DNA of 64,000 nt from Rhodocyclaceae bacterium (GCA_030681195.1 JAUXXJ010000020.1:1-64000), one strand, 5' to 3'. Shown: positions 1-8,770, counted from the first letter of the stretch. The notes: generated by a model from the letters alone, not told the origin. Numbers and translations: made by a program.

Positions 1-135
1 GAGGGCCTCAACAACAAGGCCAAAGTCACTATGAGAAAAGCCTACGGCTTTCGTACCTTCAAGGCGACAGAACTCGCTCTATATCATGTACTTGGCAAAC
101 TCCCCGAACCACCGCTCGCCCACAGGTTTTACTGA
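1..135 (+). CDS. ISL3-family transposase, C-terminal end (partial)
   Basis: An open frame enters from the left edge and stops at TGA 133-135, giving 44 residues. It contains NNKAKVTMRKAYGFRTF and ends in a LPEPPLAHRFY tail, which I recognise as the C-terminus of ISL3 (IS204/IS1001/IS1165-type) DDE transposases. Only the last few percent of the protein is visible, so I cannot tell whether the element is intact. It lies 28 bases from the convergent fnr stop codon, so the element's end should fall in 136-163. Confidence 0.75.
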   Translation, partial: EGLNNKAKVTMRKAYGFRTFKATELALYHVLGKLPEPPLAHRFY

Positions 136-163
136 CGAACCTATTTTTATGTGGATTGCTGAA

Positions 164-901
164 TCAGGTGCGTCGTTCTGAAAGCAGTTTCTTCAGACCG
201 GCGACATCCAGGATCTGGATGTGTTTTTGATGCACGGTGATGAGACCTTCATCCTGAAAGCGAGAGAAGGCACGGCTGACGGTCTCAAGCTTGAGCCCCA
301 GGTAGGAGCCAATTTCGTTGCGCGTCATGCGCAGGTTGAATTCAGTCGGCGAATAGCCACGGGCGGTAAAACGCTGCGAGAGATTGAGCAGGAAGGCGGC
401 CAGCCGCTCTTCGGCACGCATGATGCCGAGCAGCATCATCACGCCGTGGTCACGCACGATCTCGCGCGACATCACCTTGTGGAAATGGTGCTGCAGAGCG
501 CCGATCTCGCGTGAGTAGTTTTCCAGGTCAATAAACGGAATCACGCAGACTTCGCTGTCTTCGAGGGCAATCGCATTACAGGTATGCTTTTCGGTGCCGA
601 TGCCATCCAGGCCAAGAATTTCGCCGGCCATCTGAAAGCCGGTGACCTGATCGCGGCCATCTTCGAGCAGCACGTCGGTCTTGAAGAAACCGGTCTTGAT
701 GGCGTAGAGCGCCTCGAAGGTGTCGCCACTGCGGTAGATATGCTGGCCGCGTAGTACCCGCCGGCGCGTCTCCACCAACTCATCGAGCTGCGCCAACTCC
801 TCGGGGGAGAGCCCGACGGGCAGGCATAGCTCACGTAAATTGCATTGTGAACAAGCCTCGCGCAAGGCAGGGACTGACAAGGGGATTACCTGAGCGTGCA
901 T
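164..901 (-). CDS. fnr: FNR-type anaerobic transcriptional regulator
   Basis: Cytoplasmic Crp/Fnr-family regulator of 245 residues, close to the 250 of E. coli FNR. The N-terminus has the cluster-binding cysteines C17, C20 and C26 (CSQCNLRELC), and a fourth at C108 (HTCNAI), so it should carry an oxygen-labile 4Fe-4S cluster. The effector domain spans about residues 30-150. The C-terminal helix-turn-helix carries the FNR recognition signature ETVSRAF. I start it at ATG 899-901 (MHAQVIPLSVPALREAC); the frame is open 26 codons further upstream, but that part is not FNR-like and runs through the FNR-like box at 932-945. It is divergent from hemN, a common arrangement in Betaproteobacteria. Confidence 0.93.
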   Translation of the reverse strand: MHAQVIPLSVPALREACSQCNLRELCLPVGLSPEELAQLDELVETRRRVLRGQHIYRSGDTFEALYAIKTGFFKTDVLLEDGRDQVTGFQMAGEILGLDGIGTEKHTCNAIALEDSEVCVIPFIDLENYSREIGALQHHFHKVMSREIVRDHGVMMLLGIMRAEERLAAFLLNLSQRFTARGYSPTEFNLRMTRNEIGSYLGLKLETVSRAFSRFQDEGLITVHQKHIQILDVAGLKKLLSERRT

Positions 902-931
902 GTGGCTATTCCGTGTGCAAATACGTGAGCC

Positions 932-945
932 TTGATCTGCGTCAA
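932..945. promoter_or_regulatory. FNR/ANR-like box between fnr and hemN
   Basis: The sequence TTGATctgcGTCAA matches the FNR consensus TTGAT-N4-ATCAA at 9 of 10 positions. It sits 30 bases before the fnr start, where it would cover the promoter (autorepression). It is about 115 bases before the preferred hemN start, compatible with a class II activation site if hemN transcription starts near 980. The site is seen; its use is inferred. Confidence 0.65.
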
Positions 946-1058
946 CGTGAACTGGCTGCGATTGTTGCATCCTGCACACCTCGCGAGTGATCGTGAGTAT
1001 TTGGGGTTGTCAGTCAATTTCGATGTCGTTGGACAGTGTTTGTTGTGACGGTACTTCT

Positions 1059-2450
1059 GTGAGCCACTATCAAGAACTAATTTTCGATCCGCAAGTCATT
1101 CGTCGTTTCGATGTCAGCGGCCCGCGCTATACGTCTTACCCGACGGCCGATCGCTTTGTCGAAGCCTTCGATTCTGCCGCCTACAGCTCATGGCTGGGCA
1201 AACGGACGATTGGCGGGATTGGTCGAGCGCTCTCATTATACTTTCACATCCCGTTCTGCAATACCATTTGCTATTACTGCGCCTGCAACAAGATTATTAC
1301 CAAAGATCATGGTCGTTCGGCCAAGTATCTGAAATACCTTGGTAAGGAAATGGCTTTACAGGCCGCGTCGCTCGATGGTCCGCGCGAGGTCATTCAACTG
1401 CACTGGGGTGGCGGCACGCCCACCTTCCTGTCGCACGACGAAATGCGCCACCTGATGGAAATGACCTGGCAGCATTTCAAGATGCTGCCCGATGGTGAAT
1501 ATTCAATCGAAGTTGACCCAAGAAAAGTCGATCGCGCAACGGTCAAGCTGCTGTCAGAACTCGGTTTTAATCGCATGAGCGTCGGCGTGCAGGATTTCGA
1601 TCCGCGCGTCCAGCAAGCTGTCAATCGCATCCAGAGCCTCGACGAGACCAAACTCGTCATCGACTCGGCGCGTGAATTCGGTTTCAAGGGATTGTCAGTC
1701 GACCTGATCTACGGCCTGCCCAAGCAGAACGTCATCAGCTTCAACCATACACTAGACGAGGTCATCAAGCTCTCGCCCGATCGTTTGTCGATCTACAACT
1801 ATGCCCACCTGCCGAATCTTGCCAAGCCGCAACGGCGCATTCAGGAAAGCGAACTGCCCTCGCCCGAAGCCAAGCTACAGATCGTCCAACTCGCCATCCG
1901 CCGTCTGACTGATGCCGGTTACGTCTTCATCGGCATGGACCACTTCGCCAAGCCTGACGACGAACTGGCCGTGGCGCAGCGCCAGGGCCGCCTGCACCGC
2001 AACTTCCAGGGCTACTCGACCCATGCCGAGGCCGACCTGCTGGCTTTTGGCGTCTCGGCCATCGGCAAGGTCGGCCCGACCTACTGCCAGAACTACCGCA
2101 CCCTCGACGAGTACTACGATGCGCTCGATCAGGGCATTCTGCCGGTCATGCGCGGGCTGGAACTGACTGCGGATGACCTGCTGCGCCGCTCGATCATCCA
2201 GGCGCTGATGTGCCATTTCGAACTCTCGATCGAGTCCATCGAGATTGCCCATCTGATCGATTTCAAGTCCTACTTCGCCGCTGAACTCGCCGACCTGCGC
2301 GAGATGGAAGCGGCCGGCCTGCTCTCCATCGACGATCAGTGGATCACTGTCGAGCCGAAGGGCCGCATCCTCGTGCGCGTCATCGCGATGGTGTTCGACA
2401 AGTATCTGCGTTCCGACCGCGAACGCGTGCGCTATTCAAAAGTCATCTAG
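1059..2450 (+). CDS. hemN: oxygen-independent coproporphyrinogen III oxidase
   Basis: Radical-SAM enzyme that oxidatively decarboxylates coproporphyrinogen III to protoporphyrinogen IX without oxygen, for anaerobic haem synthesis. The radical-SAM CxxxCxxC motif is CNTICYYC, after HIPF. SGPRYTSYPT, HWGGGTPT, GVQDFDPRVQQAVNR, LIYGLPKQ and FIGMDHFAKPDDELAVAQ are family hallmarks. I prefer the GTG at 1059 (463 residues) because it puts SGPRYTSYP at the same distance from the N-terminus as in E. coli HemN. In-frame starts at 1023 (ATG) and 987 are possible. Divergent from fnr with an FNR-like box between, so probably induced without oxygen. Confidence 0.93.
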   Translation: MSHYQELIFDPQVIRRFDVSGPRYTSYPTADRFVEAFDSAAYSSWLGKRTIGGIGRALSLYFHIPFCNTICYYCACNKIITKDHGRSAKYLKYLGKEMALQAASLDGPREVIQLHWGGGTPTFLSHDEMRHLMEMTWQHFKMLPDGEYSIEVDPRKVDRATVKLLSELGFNRMSVGVQDFDPRVQQAVNRIQSLDETKLVIDSAREFGFKGLSVDLIYGLPKQNVISFNHTLDEVIKLSPDRLSIYNYAHLPNLAKPQRRIQESELPSPEAKLQIVQLAIRRLTDAGYVFIGMDHFAKPDDELAVAQRQGRLHRNFQGYSTHAEADLLAFGVSAIGKVGPTYCQNYRTLDEYYDALDQGILPVMRGLELTADDLLRRSIIQALMCHFELSIESIEIAHLIDFKSYFAAELADLREMEAAGLLSIDDQWITVEPKGRILVRVIAMVFDKYLRSDRERVRYSKVI

Positions 2451-3110
2451 TTGCCGGACTCAGGTTTTCTTGCGCTGTTCATCGTCGGCCTGCTCGGCGG
2501 GGGCCACTGTGCCGGCATGTGCGGCGGCATCGTCGGGGCTTTAAGCCTACAAGCAAGCGCCGGCACGCCGGCCTTTTCGATCCATCTTGCCTACAACCTC
2601 GGTCGCATCGCCAGTTATGCGCTGGCCGGCCTGCTGGCCGGTGCCATCGGACAAGTCGCCGGCTCGCTCTTACCGCTACAGCATGGCCTCTACCTCTTCG
2701 CCAGCCTGATGCTGGTGGCGTTGGGGCTTTATCTGCTGGGCGTGACGCAATCGCTGGCCTGGGTGGAGCAGGGCGGTCAGGCCATCTGGCGGCGCATCCA
2801 GCCGCTCACCAAACGCTTTCTTCCCGTGCGCGGCATGGCGCAGGCATTTCCCCTCGGCCTGCTGTGGGGCTGGCTGCCCTGCGGATTGGTGTATAGCGCC
2901 CTTACCACGGCCCTGGCCAGCGGCTCCGCCGGCCAGGGTGCGCTACTGATGCTGGCCTTCGGCTTAGGCACCCTGCCTAACCTGTTGCTGGCCGGGCTGT
3001 TGCTGACCCGCTTCCGCCGCTTCGCCCAGGCCCGAGCCACGCGCGTGATCTCCGGCCTGCTGGTGTTGGGTTATGGGATTTATGGGTTGCTGAACAGCTT
3101 CGGCGTGTAA
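2451..3110 (+). CDS. UreH/TauE-SafE-like membrane protein
   Basis: Inner-membrane protein of 219 residues with about six hydrophobic helices. It has the signature GGGHCAGMCGGIVGAL near the N-terminus and GLLWGWLPCGLVYSAL in the middle. This places it in the sulfite-exporter/urease-accessory UreH-like family that is regularly found beside fnr, hemN and cco genes. Paired cysteines in HCAGMC could bind metal; a role in copper or cytochrome oxidase maturation is suggested by neighbourhood in relatives, not by this sequence. The start is TTG directly after the hemN stop codon, so the two are almost certainly cotranscribed. Confidence 0.82.
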   Translation: MPDSGFLALFIVGLLGGGHCAGMCGGIVGALSLQASAGTPAFSIHLAYNLGRIASYALAGLLAGAIGQVAGSLLPLQHGLYLFASLMLVALGLYLLGVTQSLAWVEQGGQAIWRRIQPLTKRFLPVRGMAQAFPLGLLWGWLPCGLVYSALTTALASGSAGQGALLMLAFGLGTLPNLLLAGLLLTRFRRFAQARATRVISGLLVLGYGIYGLLNSFGV

Positions 3111-3166
3111 CGCAATATTCGTAAAATCGTCCATTCAATGGATGATTTTAATGCCATAAAGAGGCC

Positions 3167-3277
3167 ATGCTTTCCCGTCACATCGAACCTTTGCCGATAC
3201 GCCGGTGGTGGTGCTGAATGGCGCTCGCCAGACCGGCAAGAGCACACTGGCGCAAGCCATCGCCGCTCAACTTCGCC
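3167..3277 (+). pseudogene. AAA-family ATPase N-terminal remnant
   Basis: ATG 3167-3169 follows a GAGG ribosome site and starts MLSRHIEP. A one-base slip then moves the homologous frame to [20 protein letters not shown]. That segment has the Walker A motif GARQTGKST typical of the ATPases that carry a C-terminal DUF4143 domain. Homology ends near 3277, where IS630 transposase sequence takes over. The gene is therefore frameshifted and lacks almost its whole length; insertion or recombination of the IS element is the likely cause. Confidence 0.6.
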
Positions 3278-4291
3278 GAAGTGTCGCGCAGGTTGGCGCA
3301 GCGTGCGCGGATCGTGTTGTTGGCGGACAAAGGTAAGCAGACGATCGTTATTGCTGCAGAGCTTGGAATTGGCCGTGTGCAGGTGGCGCGCTGGCGCGAG
3401 CGTTATGCCGAGAGTAGGTTGGCGGGCATTGAGCAGGACTTGCCGCGCGGTGCGCCGCCCGTGAAAGTAGATGTAACTCGACTGGTTGAACTGACTACTC
3501 AAAGCAAGCCGGAAGCGGCGACGCACTGGAGTACGCGCAAGATGGCCAAGGAGTTGGGCGTGAGTGCTGCCAGTGTTTCGCGTCACTGGCGTGCTAACGG
3601 GCTCAAGCCACACTTGGTGCGTGGCTTCAAAGTGTCGCGCGACCCCAGGTTTATCGAGAAACTGGAAGACATCGTCGGTCTGTATATGTCGCCGCCGGAG
3701 CATGCGCTGGTGTTGTGCTGCGACGAGAAGAGCCAAATTCAAGCATTGGATCGCACGCAACCCGGATTGCCGATCAAAAAAGGGCGTGCTGAAACCATGA
3801 CGCACGACTATAAGCGCAATGGGACCACGACCTTGTTCGCTGCCATGAACACGCTTGATGGCACGCTCATTGGCACCTGCCAGCAACGGCATACCCATGT
3901 GGAGTGACTGAAGTTCCTCAAGAAGATCGACCGCGAAACGCCGAAAGACAAGGCGCTGCATCTTATCGCCGACAACTATGCCACTCACAAGCATCCGGTC
4001 GTGCAGGAATGGCTGGCAAAGCACCCGCGCATTACAATGCATTTCACACCCACCTCGGCATCGTGGCTGAATATGGTGGAGCGTTTCTTCCGCGACATTA
4101 CGACCGACCAGTTGCGTCGTGGTGTATTCACCAGCGTCCCGGAACTGATCGCCACCATCGATGCCTACATCGCGCATCACAACAAAAATCCAAAGCCGTT
4201 TATCTGGACAAAATGCGCCCGCGATATCTTGCAGAAGGTCATCCGTGCCAATGATCGCTTAAGTTCTAAACAGAATGCAACACTACACTAG
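3218..4291 (+). pseudogene. IS630-family transposase, interrupted by an in-frame stop
   Basis: Two open stretches (3218-3907 and on to 4291) are in the same frame, separated only by TGA at 3905-3907. Homologs have an aromatic codon here (RHQE-W/F-L), so a TGG to TGA change is likely. The N-terminal helix-turn-helix part ([19 protein letters not shown]) and the DDE catalytic set are present: [28 protein letters not shown] and SWLNMVERFFRDITTDQLRRG. The first 20 or so codons are not IS630-like; they read through the preceding ATPase remnant in another frame. The left end of the element therefore looks lost or fused. It is probably inactive but recently so, because downstream codons remain clean. 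Confidence 0.85.
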
Positions 4292-4300
4292 CGGTTCAAT
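3278..4300 (+). mobile_element. IS630-family insertion sequence (degraded)
   Basis: Extent inferred from the transposase homology. I could not identify terminal inverted repeats or the TA target duplication expected of IS630 elements. The left side merges into an ATPase remnant and the right side abuts, and overlaps by nine bases, the 3' end of grxD. Confidence 0.6.
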
Positions 4301-4627
4301 TAGCGCCCTCCGAGTAGGGTTCATCAAGTCCCCAAGCTTGGCCTGCAACTCACCAGCCTGATACATCTCGGTCGTGATATCGCAACCGCCGATAAGTTCG
4401 CCACGGATATAAACCACCGGGATCGTCGGCCAGTCGGCGTAGTCGCGCAGTTCCGGCACCGTGTCGGCTTCGGCCAGCACATTCACATCGACAAAATCTA
4501 CGTTGCAGGCCTTCAGCACCTGTGCGGTGCGCCCAGAAAAGCCGCACTGCGGAAACGTCTTCGAGCCTTTCATGAAAAGCACCACGGGGTTTTCGGTGAC
4601 GATCTTGTGAATTTGTTCCTTGTTCAT
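4283..4627 (-). CDS. grxD: monothiol glutaredoxin GrxD
   Basis: Grx4-type monothiol glutaredoxin of 114 residues that carries and delivers 2Fe-2S clusters with glutathione and BolA partners. The active-site CGFS is in FPQCGFSGR; the GSH-binding WPTIPVVYI and GELIGGCDI follow. It is the last gene of hemA-prfA-prmC-grxD, 26 bases after prmC. The C-terminal tail beyond GELQAKLGD (NPTRRALIEPLV) is not family-like, and its stop lies nine bases inside the neighbouring transposase reading frame. The natural tail may have been replaced when the insertion element arrived. The catalytic domain is complete. Confidence 0.92.
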   Translation of the reverse strand: MNKEQIHKIVTENPVVLFMKGSKTFPQCGFSGRTAQVLKACNVDFVDVNVLAEADTVPELRDYADWPTIPVVYIRGELIGGCDITTEMYQAGELQAKLGDLMNPTRRALIEPLV

Positions 4628-4653
4628 GCTGGGGCTCCTTATTGCATAGTTAT

Positions 4654-5490
4654 TTAGTTGGTTATTCTAGCACCGGCGCAGCGGACGATGCCGGCGAGGT
4701 CGTGATGCTGTTCGATGTCGGTAAAGCCAGCGGCCTGCAGCAGATTTCGTACGGCACCGGCCTGATCGTAGCCATGTTCGCAAAACAACCAGCCTTGCGG
4801 TGACAACCACGTTGGCGTATGGGCGATGATGTGGCGCAACGCAGCAAGGCCATCAGCATGATCCGTCAGGGCGCCCTGCGGTTCGAAACGCAAATCACCT
4901 TCCGACAAATGCGGATCGCCTGCCGCCACATAGGGGGGGTTGGCGACGATGAGATCAAACGCTTGTGCGGGCAGCGCGGAAAACCAGTTACTCTCGACGA
5001 AACAGACGCGCGCATCAAGCTGCTGCGCGTTCCTGCGCGCCACGGCAAGCGCCGGGGCAGACACATCCACCGCAGTGATTTGCGCATTCGTGCATTCAAG
5101 GGCTAACGTGATGGCAAGACAGCCACTCCCCGTGCCCAAGTCGAGAATGTGCGCCGTCTCGCCAACGCCGACTTTTTCTTTGACAATATCGACCAGCAGC
5201 TCGGTCTCGGGACGGGGAATCAGCACATCCGCAGTAACGGCAAAGTCGCGGCCATAAAACTCGCGCACGCCGAGCAAATAGGCCATCGGCTCGCCCGCAC
5301 TGCGCCGTCCCACCAGCGCCGACATTTGCCGATCAACAGCTTCGTCGACCGGCTCGTCGCGATGCGCCTCAAGCCAGGCGGTGGAGCGCTGCAGCAGATG
5401 CCCGAGCAGTAGACGCGCTTCAGCCGGGGCAATGCGCGTGCGTGCCGTGGCCAGCAGCGCCGCTATCGTAGTAATCGTCGTGGCGGTCAT
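4654..5490 (-). CDS. prmC: peptide chain release factor N5-glutamine methyltransferase
   Basis: SAM-dependent methyltransferase that modifies the GGQ glutamine of release factors RF1 and RF2. The 278 residues comprise an N-terminal helical substrate domain (about 1-75) and a Rossmann domain with the SAM loop [12 protein letters not shown] and the catalytic NPPY ([10 protein letters not shown]). It overlaps prfA, its substrate gene, by four bases (ATGA), so translation is coupled. Residues about 105-113, [10 protein letters not shown], are encoded by a copy of the dispersed 25-bp repeat. This loop just before the SAM motif is where other PrmC proteins vary in length. Confidence 0.95.
   Translation of the reverse strand: MTATTITTIAALLATARTRIAPAEARLLLGHLLQRSTAWLEAHRDEPVDEAVDRQMSALVGRRSAGEPMAYLLGVREFYGRDFAVTADVLIPRPETELLVDIVKEKVGVGETAHILDLGTGSGCLAITLALECTNAQITAVDVSAPALAVARRNAQQLDARVCFVESNWFSALPAQAFDLIVANPPYVAAGDPHLSEGDLRFEPQGALTDHADGLAALRHIIAHTPTWLSPQGWLFCEHGYDQAGAVRNLLQAAGFTDIEQHHDLAGIVRCAGARITN
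5153..5177 (-). repeat. dispersed 25-bp repeat, copy 1 (in prmC)
   Basis: Matches the repeat consensus at 23 of 25 positions. Read on the minus strand it encodes K-V-G-V-G-E-T-A within PrmC. Confidence 0.85.
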
Positions 5491-6569
5491 TCCTCGCCGG
5501 CAAGTGCCGCCAACTGGTCGGTCTGGTGTTCGGTTTGCAGCGCACCGATCAGTTCGTCCAGATCGCCTTCCAGGATCGCGTCGATCTTGTAGAGCGTCAG
5601 GTTGATGCGGTGATCGGTGATGCGTCCCTGCGGAAAGTTGTAGGTACGAATGCGTTCCGAACGATCGCCGCTGCCCACCAACGATTTCCTCGTGCTGGCG
5701 ATCTGCTGCTGCTGTGCGCGCACCTGCATGTCATTAAGGCGTGCCGCCAGCACACTCAGTGCCTGTGCCTTGTTGCGATGCTGCGAACGGTCATCCTGGC
5801 ATTCAACAACCAGGCCGGAGGGAAGGTGGGTAATGCGCACGGCCGAATCGGTCTTGTTGATGTGCTGACCGCCCGCGCCAGAGGCGCGGAACGTATCGAT
5901 ACGCAAGTCGGCCGGATTGATCGTCACATCATTGACGGCGTCCACTTCGGGCAATACGGCAACGGTGCAGGCCGACGTATGGATGCGCCCCTGTGCCTCG
6001 GTTTCCGGCACACGCTGCACGCGATGGCCACCCGACTCGAACTTGAGCCGCGCATAGGCGCCCGTTCCCTCGATGCGCGCGATGATTTCGCGATAGCCAC
6101 CTAGATCGGATTCGTTTTTCGAAACGACTTCAACCTTCCAACGCTGGCGTTCGGCATAGCGCGCATACATGCGGAATAGATCGCCGGCGAACAGGGCCGA
6201 CTCATCGCCACCGGTACCGGCGCGGATTTCTAGGAAGATGTTCTTGTCGTCATCGGGGTCGCGCGGCAGCAAGGCGCGCTGCAGATCCCCTTCGAGCCGA
6301 GCCATGGCTTCACGCGCCGCATCGGCTTCGGCACGCGCAAACTCGCGCATGTCTGTATCCGATTCCATTGTATTGGCCGTGGCCAGATCATTTTCGGCCT
6401 GTCGATAGGCGGCAAACAGATCGACCACCTCGGCGATGTCGGAGCGCTCCTTGTTCATGCGCCGGAAGGCTTCCATGTCGCGCGCGGCCTCTTGTGTACC
6501 CAGCAGGGCATCCACTTCGGCAAGGCGATCTGCCAGCTGCTCAAGGCGCTGGCGAATGCTCGACTTCAT
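5487..6569 (-). CDS. prfA: peptide chain release factor 1
   Basis: RF1 decodes UAA and UAG stop codons and triggers peptide release on the ribosome. It has 360 residues, the family's usual length. Visible hallmarks are [20 protein letters not shown] at the start of the core, and the catalytic GGQ in [18 protein letters not shown] followed by QNKAQ-like HRNKAQAL. It starts three bases after hemA and overlaps prmC by four, in the conserved hemA-prfA-prmC order, so all are likely translated from one message. Confidence 0.97.
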   Translation of the reverse strand: MKSSIRQRLEQLADRLAEVDALLGTQEAARDMEAFRRMNKERSDIAEVVDLFAAYRQAENDLATANTMESDTDMREFARAEADAAREAMARLEGDLQRALLPRDPDDDKNIFLEIRAGTGGDESALFAGDLFRMYARYAERQRWKVEVVSKNESDLGGYREIIARIEGTGAYARLKFESGGHRVQRVPETEAQGRIHTSACTVAVLPEVDAVNDVTINPADLRIDTFRASGAGGQHINKTDSAVRITHLPSGLVVECQDDRSQHRNKAQALSVLAARLNDMQVRAQQQQIASTRKSLVGSGDRSERIRTYNFPQGRITDHRINLTLYKIDAILEGDLDELIGALQTEHQTDQLAALAGEE

Positions 6570-6572
6570 CGA

Positions 6573-7832
6573 CTAATTCTCGGAAGACAGGCGCCAGATG
6601 CGCGAGATGAGCTGGGCGACTTCGCCCCGCTCGGCGCCTTCGGCGAGATTCAAGGCCTGGGTAGGCGGATGCAACAGCTTGTTGGTCAGGCCCTTCGAGA
6701 GCGCTTCCAGCACCATAGCAGGATCGTCGCCGCGCTGCAGGAGCTTCATGGCATGCTCCAGTTCATGACGCCGCGCACGCTCGGCCGCATCGCGTAGTGC
6801 ACGAATCGTCGGCACCGTCTCGCGCGACTCAACCCAGTGGAGGAAGTCATCGACGCGATTCGTGATGATTTCCTCGGCTTCGACGATGGCGGCCTGACGC
6901 GACTCCTGCCCGGATTCGACGATCTGACCCAGATCATCCAAGGTATAGAGAAACACGTCGTCAAGCTTGCCGACTTCGGCCTCGATGTCGCGCGGCACCG
7001 CCAAATCGACCATCACCATCGGACGATGACGCCGCGTCTTCAAGGCGCGCTCGGCCATGCCCAATCCAATGATCGGCAAGGTACTCGCGGTACAGGACAC
7101 GACGATATCGTATTCCGCCAGACGCTCACTGACTTCTTCGAGACGTAAGACATCGCCGCCAAAGCGCTCGGCCAAACCTTCAGCACGCGCGGCGGTGCGG
7201 TTGGCGATCGACAAGCGCTTCGGCTTCGCACCGGCAAAATGCGCGGCACACAGTTCGATCATTTCGCCCGCACCGATGAACAGCACCTGCTGATCGGACA
7301 GGCGCTCGAAAATGCGCTCCGACAAATGCACGGCCGCAGCAGCCATCGACACGATGTTGGCGCCAATCGCGGTGGTCGAGCGCACTTCCTTCGCCACCGC
7401 AAAAGTGCGCTGAAACAGTTTGTTGAGCAGCGTCCCCAGTGTGCCGGCCTCGTCAGCAGCCCGCGCCGCCTGCTTCATCTGGCCGAGAATCTGCGGTTCG
7501 CCGAGCACCATCGAATCGAGCCCGGAGGCGACGCGGAACATGTGGCGCACCGCATCCTTCTGCGGATGCTGGTAGAGATAAGGCTCGATACGGCGTGGCG
7601 GCAGTGCGTGGTATTCCGCCAGCCAGCCAGCCGCAGCCGCCGGTGACTCGGCGGCACAATACAGTTCGGTGCGATTACAGGTTGACAGGATCGCCGCCTC
7701 GCGCACCGAGCGCCCACGCAACAGGTCGTGCAACGCCGCACCCAGGCGAGCCGGGTCGAACGCAACCTGCTCGCGGATATCGAGCGGCGCCGTATGGTGG
7801 TTGATGCCGAGGGCGTAAACCTGCACTGACAT
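6573..7832 (-). CDS. hemA: glutamyl-tRNA reductase
   Basis: NADPH-dependent enzyme that makes glutamate-1-semialdehyde from glutamyl-tRNA, the first committed step of C5-pathway haem synthesis. It has 419 residues. The catalytic cysteine lies in [11 protein letters not shown], the substrate-binding [13 protein letters not shown] is at the N-terminus, and [13 protein letters not shown] is conserved. The nucleotide-binding domain is around [12 protein letters not shown] and a C-terminal dimerisation helix follows. I start at ATG 7830-7832 ([16 protein letters not shown]); an in-frame TTG three codons upstream is less likely. First gene of the operon to grxD. Confidence 0.96.
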   Translation of the reverse strand: MSVQVYALGINHHTAPLDIREQVAFDPARLGAALHDLLRGRSVREAAILSTCNRTELYCAAESPAAAAGWLAEYHALPPRRIEPYLYQHPQKDAVRHMFRVASGLDSMVLGEPQILGQMKQAARAADEAGTLGTLLNKLFQRTFAVAKEVRSTTAIGANIVSMAAAAVHLSERIFERLSDQQVLFIGAGEMIELCAAHFAGAKPKRLSIANRTAARAEGLAERFGGDVLRLEEVSERLAEYDIVVSCTASTLPIIGLGMAERALKTRRHRPMVMVDLAVPRDIEAEVGKLDDVFLYTLDDLGQIVESGQESRQAAIVEAEEIITNRVDDFLHWVESRETVPTIRALRDAAERARRHELEHAMKLLQRGDDPAMVLEALSKGLTNKLLHPPTQALNLAEGAERGEVAQLISRIWRLSSEN

Positions 7833-7977
7833 TGAATTCAAGGGGTGAAACGTGCCATTAAAGACGATTTACCCTTTGCAGGCAACCGCTTGGGTCAAGA
7901 ATTGGGCCAAGAATCCGTGCCCGTCGCTGACCAATGGTCTTATCATTGACGCCAAACCATTCCCGCAAGGTACTGCC

Positions 7978-8250
7978 ATGAGCCATAAACATGCCCACTT
8001 GCTGCAGACAATCTTTACCGACCCGCTCAGCGCCAATATCCACTGGCGGGAAATTGAATCTCTGTTGCTTCATTTGGGAGCAAGCGTGGAAACCGGGCAT
8101 GGCGCACGATTTCGTATTATTTTGAATCGTGTCGAGTTTTATCTCCACCACCCGCACAATAGCAATACGTGTTCGAAAAACGATATCAAGACATTACGCG
8201 AACATCTTGCCCATGCCGGCGTAACACCCTCGGCATACGAAAGCAAATAA
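7978..8250 (+). CDS. HicA-like small protein, orphan
   Basis: A 90-residue protein starting MSHKHAHLLQTIF with HWREIESLLLHLGASVETGHGAR and a strand-rich middle. This is the double-stranded-RNA-binding-like fold of HicA/YcfA mRNA interferases. The catalytic histidine of HicA usually lies in a GSHH-type motif; here the equivalent region reads ETGHGARFRI, so activity is uncertain. No HicB-type antitoxin gene lies on either side; the next gene downstream is H-NS-like. An AAGG ribosome site lies nine bases before the ATG. An upstream extension to 7852 is open but not conserved-looking. Confidence 0.7.
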   Translation: MSHKHAHLLQTIFTDPLSANIHWREIESLLLHLGASVETGHGARFRIILNRVEFYLHHPHNSNTCSKNDIKTLREHLAHAGVTPSAYESK

Positions 8251-8331
8251 TCAATCTTTTTATTTAATTTTGATTTATTATTGCGCTGGTTGTAACAAAA
8301 ACAAATAAATTAAACAGTAGGAGATTTATTG
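8251..8331. other. AT-rich leader upstream of the H-NS-like gene
   Basis: These 81 bases are far richer in A and T than anything around them, with runs such as TTTTTATTTAATTTTGATTT. H-NS-family genes often bind their own AT-rich upstream DNA, so this may be an autoregulatory region. Any promoter must lie here or upstream; I see no clear pair of hexamers. GTAGGAG at 8317-8323 is the ribosome site. Confidence 0.5.
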
Positions 8332-8697
8332 ATGCCGCGTACCAGTGTTGAAACGCAACTCGCCAAGCTCCGCAAAGCCAAAGCTGAAATCGAAAAGAAA
8401 GAACAAGCCTTGCTGAACAGGTCGCAAGGAAAAGTGATCGATAAAATTGTCCAGCTTGCCGTCGATAATAAAATCAGCGTGGCGCAAATTACCGAGGCGC
8501 TTAAATCCGGCAAACCGGCAAAGGCCAAGCGTACCGCCAATAAATCAGGCGCAACACGCGGCAAGGTTGCCCCCAAATACCGTAACCCTGCCAACCCGGA
8601 GCAAACCTGGACAGGACGTGGTCGCTCGCCATTATGGGTAAAGGATCTGCAAAAAACCGCAACACTTGAATCCGCGCTGATTAAATCCGCTGAATAA
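8332..8697 (+). CDS. H-NS family nucleoid-associated protein
   Basis: The 121-residue protein has an N-terminal coiled-coil (VETQLAKLRKAKAEIEKKEQ) for oligomerisation and a C-terminal DNA-binding motif. The motif is KYRNPANPEQTWTGRGR followed by SPLWV, the classic H-NS/MvaT-type hook of betaproteobacterial H-NS proteins. The linker is lysine- and alanine-rich (KPAKAKRTANKSG). Expected to bind AT-rich DNA and silence horizontally acquired genes. The start is ATG 8332 after a strong AGGAG; an in-frame TTG lies directly before it. Followed by a strong bidirectional terminator. Confidence 0.92.
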   Translation: MPRTSVETQLAKLRKAKAEIEKKEQALLNRSQGKVIDKIVQLAVDNKISVAQITEALKSGKPAKAKRTANKSGATRGKVAPKYRNPANPEQTWTGRGRSPLWVKDLQKTATLESALIKSAE

Positions 8698-8726
8698 GCT
8701 CAGCGCGGTTTGTTACTCTAAGCTGA

Positions 8727-8756
8727 AAAACGGCTTCCATTCACGGAAGCCGTTTT
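8727..8756. terminator. bidirectional rho-independent terminator
   Basis: A 12-base-pair stem (AAAACGGCTTCC and its complement) with a six-base loop is flanked by A and T runs. It serves the H-NS-like gene on plus and the small acidic gene ending at 8771 on minus. Confidence 0.85.
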
Positions 8757-8770
8757 AGCATTCGGCGGTA

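Noticed and set aside
3905..3907. TGA as a programmed readthrough or selenocysteine codon
   Set aside because: No SECIS-like hairpin was seen and IS630 transposases are made from one uninterrupted frame; a nonsense mutation is simpler.
3080..4180. 366-codon open frame antisense to the IS630 transposase
   Set aside because: Composition of a shadow frame; transposase homology on the plus strand is unambiguous.
7852..7977. N-terminal extension of the HicA-like gene
   Set aside because: The 42 extra residues lack family similarity and the internal ATG at 7978 has a better ribosome site.
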